Positions 54,963-62,639 of a stretch of DNA of 64,000 nucleotides are shown here, one piece after another. Position 1 is the first letter of the stretch. The number at the start of each line of letters is the position of its first letter. The DNA is from Candidatus Ornithobacterium hominis (lineage in GTDB: Bacteria; Bacteroidota; Bacteroidia; Flavobacteriales; Weeksellaceae): NCBI RefSeq assembly GCF_951229915.1, contig NZ_OX579588.1:558001-622000 (forward strand), in the 5' to 3' direction. The notes beneath the pieces are model-generated. The model made no database searches. It was not told the DNA's origin and saw nothing but the letters and a program-made list of their open reading frames with translations. Position numbers and translations under genes: made by a program.

Positions 54963-55736
54963 ATGAATAAAAAATTAGTTATCGCCAACCGCACATTCAA
55001 TTCTCGGTTATTCACAGGAACAGGTAAATTTTCTTCCTCTAAACTGATGGAACAAGCGATTTTAGCCAGTGAGAGTGAATTGGTTACCGTTGCGCTCAAA
55101 AGAGTGGATGCCAATAACGAAGAAGATGCTATTTTGCAAGGACTTCAGTTTAAGCATATTCACTTATTGCCCAATACTTCAGGCGTGAGAGATGCTAGAG
55201 AAGCTGTTTTTTCGGCAGAAATGGCAAGAGAAGCTTTAGAAACCAATTGGGTGAAAGTAGAAATTCACCCCGACCCTAAATATTTATTACCCGATGCTAT
55301 TGAAACCCTAAAAGCATGCGAGGAGCTGGTGAAAAAAGGATTTGTGGTTATGCCTTATATTCATGCAGACCCCGTTTTGTGCAAACGATTGGAAGAAGTT
55401 GGCTGCCAATGCGTAATGCCATTGGGAGCCCCTATAGGAACAAATAAAGGCTTAAAAACCATGGATTTTTTAGAAATCATTATAGAGCAAAGTAATGTGC
55501 CCGTAATTGTAGATGCTGGGATAGGAGCCCCTTCACATGCCGCCCATGCCATGGAATTGGGTGCTGACGCAGTGCTGGTGAATACAGCTATTGCTACTTC
55601 TGAGAATCCTGTGGAAATGGCACAAGCATTTAAATTAGCCGTAGAGGCAGGGAGAATGGCGTATGAGGCGAAATTAGGGAAAATCAGTAATCAAGCAACA
55701 GCTAGTAGCCCGCTAACTAAATTTTTATACGATTAA
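54963..55736 (+). CDS. thiG: Thiazole synthase
   Basis: Builds thiazole phosphate from deoxyxylulose phosphate, dehydroglycine and ThiS thiocarboxylate. 257 residues, (beta-alpha)8 barrel. Signatures: SRLFTGTGKFSSSKLMEQAI at the start, MPLGAPIGTNKGLKT near 155, VPVIVDAGIGAPSHAAHAME near 178 and GADAVLVNTAIATSENPVEM near 200. It follows thiE by three bases. Confidence 0.96.
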   Translation: MNKKLVIANRTFNSRLFTGTGKFSSSKLMEQAILASESELVTVALKRVDANNEEDAILQGLQFKHIHLLPNTSGVRDAREAVFSAEMAREALETNWVKVEIHPDPKYLLPDAIETLKACEELVKKGFVVMPYIHADPVLCKRLEEVGCQCVMPLGAPIGTNKGLKTMDFLEIIIEQSNVPVIVDAGIGAPSHAAHAMELGADAVLVNTAIATSENPVEMAQAFKLAVEAGRMAYEAKLGKISNQATASSPLTKFLYD

Positions 55737-55748
55737 AAAGCCTCAAAA

Positions 55749-56858
55749 ATGAGTGGTTTTAAAGATATATTAGCACAGTATAATTGGGAGGAAACACTAC
55801 AAAGTATTCATCAAAAAACAGAACAAGATGTACGCCAAGCACTGGCAAACCCGAGACGAGATTTAGAGGATTTTAAAGCACTGATTTCGCCTTCGGCACA
55901 GCCTTATTTGGAACAAATGGCACAAGAAAGCCACCAGAAAACACGCAAACGATTTGGTAGCACTATGCAAATGTATGCCCCTATGTATTTGAGCAATGAA
56001 TGCCATAATATTTGTACTTATTGTGGTTTTAGCTTTACGAATAAAATACCCCGCAAGACACTGACTGATGAAGAAATTTTGAGAGAGTCTACATTTATTA
56101 GGAATAAAGGCTATGAACATATTTTGCTGGTGACAGGAGAAGCCAATCAAACCGTAGGGGTAGATTTCATTAGCAATGCCATTCAGTTATTACGCCCTTA
56201 TTTTGCAAATATATCGATGGAGGTTCAGCCACTGAATCAAATCGAATATGAACGTTTGAAACAAGCTGGTTTATATGCCACTTTAGTTTATCAAGAGACA
56301 TATCACAAAGCTACTTACCAGAAACATCACCCCAAAGGCAAAAAATCAAACTTTGATTTTCGTTTAGATACTCCCGACCGAATTGGTCGTGCAAAATTGC
56401 ACAAAATAGGCATTGGTGTATTACTTGGGTTAGAAGATTGGCGTACCGATAGTTTTTTTACAGCTTTGCATCTAAAGTATTTACAAAAAACCTATTGGAA
56501 AACCAAATTTTCCATTTCCTTTCCACGTTTACGTCCGTTTAGTGGTGGATTAGAACCAAAAGTTACTATGACAGATGCTGAATTGGTACAGCTAATTTGT
56601 GCCTATCGTTTGATGGACGAAGATGTAGAGCTTTCAATTTCCACACGAGAAAGTCCTCGCTTTAGGAATCATATTGTTCATTTAGGTATTACGTCGATGA
56701 GTGCCGAATCCAAAACCAATCCAGGTGGCTATACCGTGGAACCTCAATCATTAGAACAATTTGAAATTTCTGACGATCGATCTACTGAAGAGATATATAA
56801 AATGCTGAAAAAAAATAAAATACAACCTGTTTGGAAAGACTGGGAAAAAGCATGGTAA
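55749..56858 (+). CDS. thiH: 2-iminoacetate synthase (tyrosine lyase) ThiH
   Basis: Radical-SAM enzyme that cleaves tyrosine to give dehydroglycine for ThiG. 369 residues. The CxxxCxxC cluster is CHNICTYCGF near residue 85; MYLSNECHNI before it and LVTGEANQTVGVDFI after it are typical, as is ISFPRLRPFSGG near 257. It lies 12 bases after thiG and overlaps thiF by seven. Confidence 0.96.
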   Translation: MSGFKDILAQYNWEETLQSIHQKTEQDVRQALANPRRDLEDFKALISPSAQPYLEQMAQESHQKTRKRFGSTMQMYAPMYLSNECHNICTYCGFSFTNKIPRKTLTDEEILRESTFIRNKGYEHILLVTGEANQTVGVDFISNAIQLLRPYFANISMEVQPLNQIEYERLKQAGLYATLVYQETYHKATYQKHHPKGKKSNFDFRLDTPDRIGRAKLHKIGIGVLLGLEDWRTDSFFTALHLKYLQKTYWKTKFSISFPRLRPFSGGLEPKVTMTDAELVQLICAYRLMDEDVELSISTRESPRFRNHIVHLGITSMSAESKTNPGGYTVEPQSLEQFEISDDRSTEEIYKMLKKNKIQPVWKDWEKAW

Positions 56859-57922
56859 TAAAATTAAGTAAAGAAGAGGAGCAACAATATGCACGCCATT
56901 TGTTGTTGGACGAAATAGGTGTAGAAAAACAAGAATTATTGAAAAAATCATCTGTTTTAGTCATTGGTGCTGGTGGTTTGGGAAGTGCTGTCTTGCAATA
57001 CTTAGTTGCCGCAGGCGTAGGGAAAATAGGAATAATAGACCCAGATGTAGTAAGCATCAGTAATTTGCAACGGCAAGTATTATTTACCCATAAAGACGTA
57101 GGGAAACCTAAGGCAGAGGTAGCAAAGAGGCGTCTAGAGCGGCTAAATCCATTTATAGAAATCACAAGCTATACGCAAACATTAAATCCTGAAAATGCAT
57201 TTTATCTCATAGAAAAGTATGACGTAATTGTGGAAGGTAGTGATAATTTCACCACAAAGTATTTAACAAATGATGCTTGTGTATTGGCAAAGAAACCTTT
57301 TGTCTTAGGTTCAATTTTTAAGTTTGAGGGGCAACTATCTGTCTATAATTATAAAGGAAGTGCCACCTATCGCTGTCTTTTTTCTGAACCAATGAGCACC
57401 ATAGATATGCCAAATTGTAGTGAAGTGGGAGTGTTGGGGGTACTGCCTGGTGTGGTTGGAACGTTAATGGCAAACGAAACCATAAAAATAGTAACAGAAA
57501 TAGGCGAAGTTTTAGTAAATAAATTATTAAAAATTGATTTACTTACTTTAGAAATGAACATTTTTAAATTTGAAAAAGACCCCGAAATTCAAATTGAAAA
57601 ATTAGAAACTCTTACAATGCACTGTTCAAGCCAAAATGAAGAAATAGATTTAGAAACATATCAAAAAGAAAAAGAGCGTTATAATCTATTAGATATCCGC
57701 ACACTTGAAGAACGTTTAGCATTTAATTTAGGCGGAATTCATATTCCTCTACAGGAACTATCTCATCGCTGGCAAGAGTTACCTAAAGAGAAACCCATAA
57801 TCGTGTATTGTGCCAAAGGAATCAGAAGTGCCAAAGCCGTTGAATTTTTAAAACAACAAAATTCAGCTATGAAATTTCTAAATTTAAAAGATGGAATTAA
57901 TGGGATAAAAAAACAGAGTTAA
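56852..57922 (+). CDS. thiF: ThiF-type adenylyltransferase with C-terminal rhodanese domain
   Basis: 356 residues from the ATG at 56852 (MVIKLSKEEEQQYARHLLLD); an upstream in-frame ATG lies deeper in thiH. The E1-like domain has VLVIGAGGLGSAVLQYLVAA near residue 35, DNFTTKYLTNDACVLAKKPF near 130 and YRCLFSEPM near 170. The C-terminal 100 residues are a rhodanese: YNLLDIRTLEERLAFNLGGI, then PIIVYCAKGIRSAKAV with the catalytic Cys loop. It should activate ThiS and feed it sulfur in one protein. The stop codon overlaps that of thiD on the other strand. Confidence 0.92.
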   Translation: MVIKLSKEEEQQYARHLLLDEIGVEKQELLKKSSVLVIGAGGLGSAVLQYLVAAGVGKIGIIDPDVVSISNLQRQVLFTHKDVGKPKAEVAKRRLERLNPFIEITSYTQTLNPENAFYLIEKYDVIVEGSDNFTTKYLTNDACVLAKKPFVLGSIFKFEGQLSVYNYKGSATYRCLFSEPMSTIDMPNCSEVGVLGVLPGVVGTLMANETIKIVTEIGEVLVNKLLKIDLLTLEMNIFKFEKDPEIQIEKLETLTMHCSSQNEEIDLETYQKEKERYNLLDIRTLEERLAFNLGGIHIPLQELSHRWQELPKEKPIIVYCAKGIRSAKAVEFLKQQNSAMKFLNLKDGINGIKKQS

Positions 57923-58728
57923 ATTTCTTTAAAAAAATGATGCAGTGCACCATTACCCTTTCCCCATGAAATTTTTTTAGCATGAAAAATGGCTTTATAC
58001 ACATAATCCTGAGAGAGAGCAATTGCCTCCAAAGATGTTTTACCCAAAGCCAAATAAGTAGCTATGGCAGAAGAAAGCGTACAACCTGTTCCATGGGTAT
58101 TTTGGGAATGAATTTTTTTAGTATCAAATCGGTGAACACTTTTTTCAATATCAAAAAAAAGCGAGGTAAGTTGTTCCCCTTTCAAATGCCCACCCTTTAG
58201 CAGTACAGATTGTATTCCCATTTCAAGAAGCAATTTCCCAGCCTTTTCCATATCTTCTATCGATTGAATGCTTTGATGAGTCAGTAAAGAAGCCTCATCG
58301 AGATTAGGGGTGAAAATAGATATTCTCGGGAAGAGTTTTTTCATATGTAATATATGAGTTTGGTCACTGAATAATTTTTTCCCGCTCGAAGCCACCATTA
58401 CTGGGTCAAAAACAACTGGTATTTCAGGGAAATCTTTCAGAAAATCAACAATGATTTCAATAAGTTCAGGCTTGTGAACCATTCCGATTTTTATAGCACA
58501 AGGCAAAATATCCTCTGCTATGGTTTCAAGTTGCGCTCGCACCACGCCTGGCGGAATGGCTAATATGGACTTTACACCCATTGTGTTTTGCACAGGTAAA
58601 GCTGTGAGAACAGTGGTGGCATATCCCCCTAAAGCCGAAATCGTTTTAATATCAGCTTGGATGCCCGCTCCACCAATTCCATCAAAACCAGCAATAGAAA
58701 GTACGGATGGAAACTTTTTTTCTTGCAT
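57919..58728 (-). CDS. thiD: Hydroxymethylpyrimidine/phosphomethylpyrimidine kinase ThiD
   Basis: Phosphorylates HMP and HMP phosphate to the pyrophosphate used by ThiE. 269 residues of ribokinase fold. SIAGFDGIGGAGIQADIKTI near residue 11, ALPVQNTMGVKSI near 43, VFDPVMVASSGKKLF near 104 and HGTGCTLSSAIATYLALG near 210 with the catalytic Cys/anion hole. It is convergent with the thi operon, the two stop codons sharing TTAA at 57919-57922 with no terminator between. A -7-like TAACTTTA is found on the minus strand near 58791-58798. Confidence 0.95.
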   Translation of the reverse strand: MQEKKFPSVLSIAGFDGIGGAGIQADIKTISALGGYATTVLTALPVQNTMGVKSILAIPPGVVRAQLETIAEDILPCAIKIGMVHKPELIEIIVDFLKDFPEIPVVFDPVMVASSGKKLFSDQTHILHMKKLFPRISIFTPNLDEASLLTHQSIQSIEDMEKAGKLLLEMGIQSVLLKGGHLKGEQLTSLFFDIEKSVHRFDTKKIHSQNTHGTGCTLSSAIATYLALGKTSLEAIALSQDYVYKAIFHAKKISWGKGNGALHHFFKEI

Positions 58729-59223
58729 TATATTTTTTTAGAACATAGCTTATAATTTTGGCTCAAAGATGTGAGAAGTAAAGTTAAGATATTTTTATAA
58801 AAAGAAGAAATCAAGTCTTCCCATCTAATTTTGCTAAAGAGTGAAAAGAGAGAGAGAAATGCCCCGCAGTGCATTATTATCATACGAGGTTTATTTTTAG
58901 CCTTTTAATATTTCTATCAAATACAAATACATCAAGCTATTGAATTTTTTAAGCCTTAAAAAATTTTAGCTGAAATTCTCGTTTTAAAAAACGCTCTTTC
59001 TTCTTAATCCGTAAATTGACTGAAAGAGTATTACGTTTATATTCATTTTTACAGTTACTTAAATTTTTAGCCTTTAATTTAAAAATTTACTAATATAAAT
59101 CAAAAATAAGCTAAATAAATCAAAAAAATATTCTGGCATTGAGCGAGAGACGCATAGAATTCAAGAAAGCGACTGATGAGGTTGGCAACTGTAGATTAAA
59201 AAAACACCACTTTTGGGCAGAAG
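58729..59223. other. 495-base stretch without a supported gene
   Basis: Upstream of thiD. Bases 58750-58772 resemble the thiS leader (see findings). One clear palindrome copy (core 58951-58957) and two weaker ones (58896-58902, 59069-59075) are spaced along it, and a CTCTTTC/GAAAGAG inverted repeat lies near 58995-59031. A 65-codon frame at 59139-59336 overlaps the DUF3810 gene and has no features. Confidence 0.6.
58942..58969. repeat. AAGSCTT palindrome copy between thiD and DUF3810 gene
   Basis: Core AAGCCTT at 58951-58957 with GAATTTTTT before and AAAAAATTTT after. Confidence 0.8.
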
Positions 59224-60219
59224 TCAATGAGCTAAATCTTTTGATTTCAAATAATCTTGATGCAGTAATTCTACAAATCGGCTATAGCTTTTTACTCCTT
59301 CCGTTTGATTATTTGATTTCAAAAAATAGTGATTGAGCTCTGTAAAAACTTCATCAGCGATGCCTTTGTATTTTTCATGAAAACGAATTCTTTCAGCTCG
59401 GTCAACTTGCATTTTTGGTGGAAATTCATTGATGATGTTTCTCACAAAAATAGAATCTTCAGCATAAATTTCTCTCAAAATATAGTTCATTGCCGCATAT
59501 TCCGCTGAATATCTGCTTGGTATATCTCCTTTAGAAGCATTTGTATACCCGATGTAATTTGCCTCATACTCTCTTGCCCAGCCTTTTTGATGTGCTAGCT
59601 CATGAGCATTGGTAAACGGAATTTGAAGCAAAGGAATCTTGCCTACGCGCTGCGCTTCTCCACTAAACGGATTGAAATAACCCGTCACACCAAAATAACG
59701 CATGAGCGGAGAAAAAAGTGAAACTTTAACCGAAGAATCAGGCATGAAGTCTAAGTTTTGTTCAGAATATCTCTTTGCTCTCTCAAAATGCTGCAATGCC
59801 ATACTCTTCAAATCATCCAAAGGAATTTCTGTTCTAGCTGAGCGAATGATGGGTTTTTTATAGTAATTAAAACCCCATACCCAATGGAAAATAACCCAAA
59901 AACTCATCAAAAAAAATAATATCTGACTAAAAATTTTTAAAGCCTTTAAAAATTCTTTTTGAATTATTTCTTTCAAGCCTTTAGAAATTTTATAAATGAG
60001 AAATACAATAAGAAAAAGATACAAAACATCACCCAACGAAAAGCTTAAAAAATCAAAAAAGCCAGAATAATTTGAATGAATTTTATGATAAATTTTCGGG
60101 TAAATTTCTTGTGTAAAATATTGATTTTTAGTCAATTGATTCGTTATGGCGACTAAAATCAATAGAGCTACCCCTGTGGTAAGAGATAAGAAATTAAATT
60201 TTAAATTATTACGTTTCAA
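59224..60219 (-). CDS. DUF3810 family membrane protein with HExxH peptidase motif
   Basis: 331 residues. Three hydrophobic helices (about 15-30, 60-77, 95-115) precede a soluble part. That part contains NAHELAHQKGWAREYEANYI near residue 203, an HExxH...E arrangement typical of zinc peptidases. WVWGFNYYKKP near 113 is a conserved family block. It is known only as DUF3810; a membrane-bound peptidase is plausible from the motif. There is no ATG in the right place: the frame begins with TTG at 60219, an in-frame stop lies 15 codon-bases further upstream, and the same bases look like a -7 box, so the exact start is uncertain. Two palindrome copies lie in the helix region (cores 59940-59946 and 59975-59981). 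Confidence 0.83.
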   Translation of the reverse strand: MKRNNLKFNFLSLTTGVALLILVAITNQLTKNQYFTQEIYPKIYHKIHSNYSGFFDFLSFSLGDVLYLFLIVFLIYKISKGLKEIIQKEFLKALKIFSQILFFLMSFWVIFHWVWGFNYYKKPIIRSARTEIPLDDLKSMALQHFERAKRYSEQNLDFMPDSSVKVSLFSPLMRYFGVTGYFNPFSGEAQRVGKIPLLQIPFTNAHELAHQKGWAREYEANYIGYTNASKGDIPSRYSAEYAAMNYILREIYAEDSIFVRNIINEFPPKMQVDRAERIRFHEKYKGIADEVFTELNHYFLKSNNQTEGVKSYSRFVELLHQDYLKSKDLAH

Positions 60220-60265
60220 ATTTATTCGGTAAGTTTAGGATGCTAAATTTAATAAAACTTATAAA

Positions 60266-61081
60266 ATGTCTATTCATAAAAAAAATAAACGAGTGACTGC
60301 CGAAACGCTTCGCACCATGAAACACGAGAACGAAAAAATTTCAATGTTGACCGCTTATGATTACACATTAGCGAAAATGGTGGATGCCTCAGGGGTTGAC
60401 GCTATATTGGTTGGCGACTCGGCATCGAATGTGATGGCAGGGCACGAAACGACTCTGCCCATCACGCTAGAGCAAATGATTTACCATGCGCAGAGTGTTG
60501 TGAGGGCTTCTGAAAGAGCCTTAGTTGTTGTCGATCTACCATTTGGAACTTACCAGTCAGATTCACAAAAGGCTTTAGACTCGGCAGTACGCATTATGAA
60601 AGAAAGTGGTGCCCATGCCGTTAAGTTAGAAGGCGGGAAAAACATTAAAAAAAGCATCAAAAAAATTATAAATGCGGGGATTCCCGTGATGGGGCATTTG
60701 GGTTTGACCCCCCAAAGTATTTACCAATTTGGAACTTATAAGGTGCGTGCAAAAGAAGAAGAAGAAGCTCAAACTTTGCTAGAAGAAGCTCAGCTTTTAG
60801 ATGATTTGGGCTGTTTTGCCTTAGTTTTAGAAAAAATTCCAGCAGCTTTGGCAAAGCAAGTGACTCAAAAGATTTCGATTCCTACCATTGGTATCGGCGC
60901 AGGAGCTGAATGCGACGGGCAAGTCTTGGTTTTACAAGATATGCTAGGGATGACACATGAATTTAAGCCACGCTTTTTACGCCAATATTTGAATCTTTAT
61001 GACGAAATAACAGGAGCTCTAACACAATATGTAAAAGATGTGAAAGATGGCGGTTTCCCGAATAAAAATGAACAATATTAA
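60266..61081 (+). CDS. panB: 3-methyl-2-oxobutanoate hydroxymethyltransferase
   Basis: Makes ketopantoate from ketoisovalerate for pantothenate and CoA. 271 residues. Signatures: KISMLTAYDYTLAKMVDASG near residue 25, ILVGDSASNVMAGHETTLPI near 47, VVVDLPFGTYQ near 91, AHAVKLEGGK near 115, PVMGHLGLTPQSI near 139 and IGIGAGAECDGQVLVLQDML near 209. Divergent from the DUF3810 gene; followed directly by a palindrome copy. Confidence 0.96.
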   Translation: MSIHKKNKRVTAETLRTMKHENEKISMLTAYDYTLAKMVDASGVDAILVGDSASNVMAGHETTLPITLEQMIYHAQSVVRASERALVVVDLPFGTYQSDSQKALDSAVRIMKESGAHAVKLEGGKNIKKSIKKIINAGIPVMGHLGLTPQSIYQFGTYKVRAKEEEEAQTLLEEAQLLDDLGCFALVLEKIPAALAKQVTQKISIPTIGIGAGAECDGQVLVLQDMLGMTHEFKPRFLRQYLNLYDEITGALTQYVKDVKDGGFPNKNEQY

Positions 61082-61105
61082 TTTTTTTTAAGCCTTAAAA
61101 AAAAT
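61081..61105. repeat. AAGSCTT palindrome copy behind panB
   Basis: Core AAGCCTT at 61090-61096, beginning on the last base of the panB stop codon; the T and A arms are nine or more bases long. Confidence 0.8.
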
Positions 61106-61128
61106 AAAAGAAAATAGATAGAACATTC

Positions 61129-61809
61129 ATGTGGAAACCTGAAATTTTGTGGGAAGATAATCATCTCATGATAGTGAATAAAGCTTGTGGAGATTTGGTG
61201 CAGGGAGATAAAACTGGAGACGAAAGCTTGTTGGATAAAATCAAAGCCTTTATCAAAATTCGAGATAATAAATCTGGGAATGTCTATTTAGGTTTGGTGC
61301 ATAGATTAGACCGCCCAACCAGCGGAGTAGTCATTTTTGCGAAGACGAGTAAAGCCTTGAGTAGAATGAACCAAATGTTTAAAAATCGAGAAGTTGATAA
61401 AATTTATTGGGCGATAACAGAGCCTGCTAATCCCAATATTCCTGAAAAAGCTACACTAGAACATTACTTGAAAAAAAATAGTAAAAAGAATTTTGTTTCA
61501 GTTTTTCATCAACCGACCAAAGATGCAAAAAAAGCCATTTTGCACTATGAGCTCAAGCAGAAATTAAATCACTTTTGGTGGTACGAAATTAGACTAGAAA
61601 CTGGGCGTTCTCACCAAATCAGAGCTCAGCTAGCAAGCATTGGAGCCAGCATCAAAGGGGATTTGAAGTATGGAGCTTCAAGATCTAATAGAGATGGAGG
61701 AATTCATTTACACGCGAGAAGTGCAGCGTTTATTCACCCCGTGAGCAAAGAAAAAATTTTGGTCGAAGCGCCACCACCAGAGGAGACGCTCTGGCAAGCG
61801 ATTTTGTGA
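61129..61809 (+). CDS. RluA-family pseudouridine synthase
   Basis: 226 residues. It isomerises uridine in rRNA or tRNA. The catalytic motif GLVHRLDRPTSGVVIFAKTS is near residue 61 (Asp in HRLDRPTSG), with NKACGDLVQGDKTGDESLLD before and WYEIRLETGRSHQIRAQLAS near 148. No S4 domain, as in RluC/TruC-like short forms, so the target site cannot be assigned. Confidence 0.9.
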   Translation: MWKPEILWEDNHLMIVNKACGDLVQGDKTGDESLLDKIKAFIKIRDNKSGNVYLGLVHRLDRPTSGVVIFAKTSKALSRMNQMFKNREVDKIYWAITEPANPNIPEKATLEHYLKKNSKKNFVSVFHQPTKDAKKAILHYELKQKLNHFWWYEIRLETGRSHQIRAQLASIGASIKGDLKYGASRSNRDGGIHLHARSAAFIHPVSKEKILVEAPPPEETLWQAIL

Positions 61810-61833
61810 ATTATTATTAAATTTTTATAGGCT

Positions 61834-61870
61834 AAAAAAATCCTATTCAAAATTTTGAATAGGATTTTTT
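61834..61870. terminator. Bidirectional terminator between pseudouridine synthase and rplS
   Basis: Near-perfect 17-base stem AAATCCTATTCAAAA / TTTTGAATAGGATTT flanked by A and T runs, so it fits both convergent genes. Confidence 0.88.
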
Positions 61871-61891
61871 ACACAAATAGATAAATCTCTT

Positions 61892-62236
61892 TTAAGCTTC
61901 TTTGATTCTTGCTTTTTTACCTCTTAGTTTTCTAAAGTAGAAAATTCTTGCTCTTCTTACTTTACCTCGCTTATTCACTTCAATTTTTTGGATGCTTGGC
62001 ATATTGATTGGAATAATTCTTTCTACCCCCACTTCGCCACTCATCTTACGAATTGTAAAGGTTTCTGTAGCGCCAGAACCTCTTCTTTGTAAAACGACTC
62101 CACGGAAAAACTGAACACGGGTTTTTCCACCTTCAGAAATTTCTTGATATACAGTGATTGTATCACCGGCAGAAAATTCAGGTAAATCTTTTTTTGCTAC
62201 GTATTTGTCTTCTACGTATTTTACTAATTGATCCAT
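61892..62236 (-). CDS. rplS: 50S ribosomal protein bL19
   Basis: 114 residues, the standard length. FSAGDTITVYQEISEGGKTR and VQFFRGVVLQRRGSG, then TFTIRKMSGEVGVERIIPIN near residues 60-80, and RRARIFYFRKLRGKKARIKE at the end. It is monocistronic here, away from the usual rpsP-rimM-trmD group, and has its own promoter and a structured leader. Confidence 0.97.
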   Translation of the reverse strand: MDQLVKYVEDKYVAKKDLPEFSAGDTITVYQEISEGGKTRVQFFRGVVLQRRGSGATETFTIRKMSGEVGVERIIPINMPSIQKIEVNKRGKVRRARIFYFRKLRGKKARIKEA

Positions 62237-62260
62237 CGTTAAGATTTTAATTTTTTAGAC

Positions 62261-62304
62261 TAAATAACGTCCACGTACTTCGCCAGCGGTTATTTAATCG
62301 GACG
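62261..62304 (-). promoter_or_regulatory. Candidate bL19 autoregulatory leader (possible pseudoknot)
   Basis: On the rplS transcript, GUCC/GGAC (DNA 62300-62303 with 62269-62272) and UAAAUAAC/GUUAUUUA (62289-62296 with 62261-62268) are two perfect stems whose order crosses, so they form either an H-type pseudoknot or two alternatives. They lie 25-65 bases before the rplS start, at the very 5' end of the mRNA, the usual place for r-protein feedback sites. Confidence 0.5.
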
Positions 62305-62305
62305 G

Positions 62306-62336
62306 CAAAATTAAAATAAATTTATTGTTCTTGCAA
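62306..62336 (-). promoter_or_regulatory. Promoter of rplS
   Basis: On the minus strand CTTG, 20 bases, TAATTTTG (62306-62313), a good Bacteroidota promoter. Transcription should begin near 62300, directly in front of the paired leader. Confidence 0.65.
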
Positions 62337-62627
62337 GATTTTATTTAAAATAAATTTGGCTTTTATGGTGTTTTTGAACTTTATTTATATTTATAGTCGA
62401 ACTATAATCAAGGCTATACTCGCAAGCCTTGCAAAATTAATCTAAAAAATTTCTAAGGCTTTAAAAAAATATATTTTCTTGCCACCAGTATTGGTATCCA
62501 CCCACGGATTTTCTTTGTCCAATTTTTTTTAACATTTCATAAGGCAAATGCGCTTTGGAATTCTTCTAGTATCTGAAAAATTAAATTCAGCCATATCAAT
62601 TTAATTTTCGATTGCTTAATTTAAATC
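62314..62627. other. Spacer between divergent rplS and rlmD
   Basis: About 310 bases without a gene. It holds a TTATAGT/ACTATAA palindrome (62391-62407), a CAAGGCT/AGCCTTG hairpin (62409-62431) whose arms contain the repeat-family core in both orientations, and a full palindrome copy (core 62455-62461). Confidence 0.6.
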
Positions 62628-62635
62628 TATCTTTG
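62628..62635 (+). promoter_or_regulatory. -7 box of rlmD, nearly leaderless
   Basis: TATCTTTG matches TAnnTTTG and lies four bases before the ATG at 62640. No good -33 element is visible. The mRNA would begin at or beside the start codon. Confidence 0.5.
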
Positions 62636-62639
62636 CATT

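Larger units (their letters stand above)
4193..62469. repeat. Interspersed palindrome family TTTTTWAAGSCTTWAAAAA (all copies)
   Basis: Odd-centred palindrome: arms TTTTTWAAG / CTTWAAAAA around one C or G, often widened by AAAT/ATTT. First base of each seven-base core in clear copies: 4201, 5609, 7039, 12965, 13368, 13766, 13791, 17154, 17952, 18018, 18599, 19207, 22128, 24349, 25060, 30165, 30407, 32669, 34302, 37020, 37813, 38903, 40520, 41441, 41737, 44647, 44987, 45464, 46910, 51128, 51309, 58951, 59940, 59975, 61090, 62455. Weaker forms lie near 5677, 15372, 21084, 21453, 49220, 55447, 58896 and 59069. About 20 clear copies are inside genes, the rest between them. Positions were found by eye and may miss degenerate copies. 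Confidence 0.85.

Noticed and set aside
59139..59336. 65-codon plus-strand frame before DUF3810
   Set aside because: It has a non-ATG start, overlaps the 3' end of DUF3810 and has no features of a real protein.
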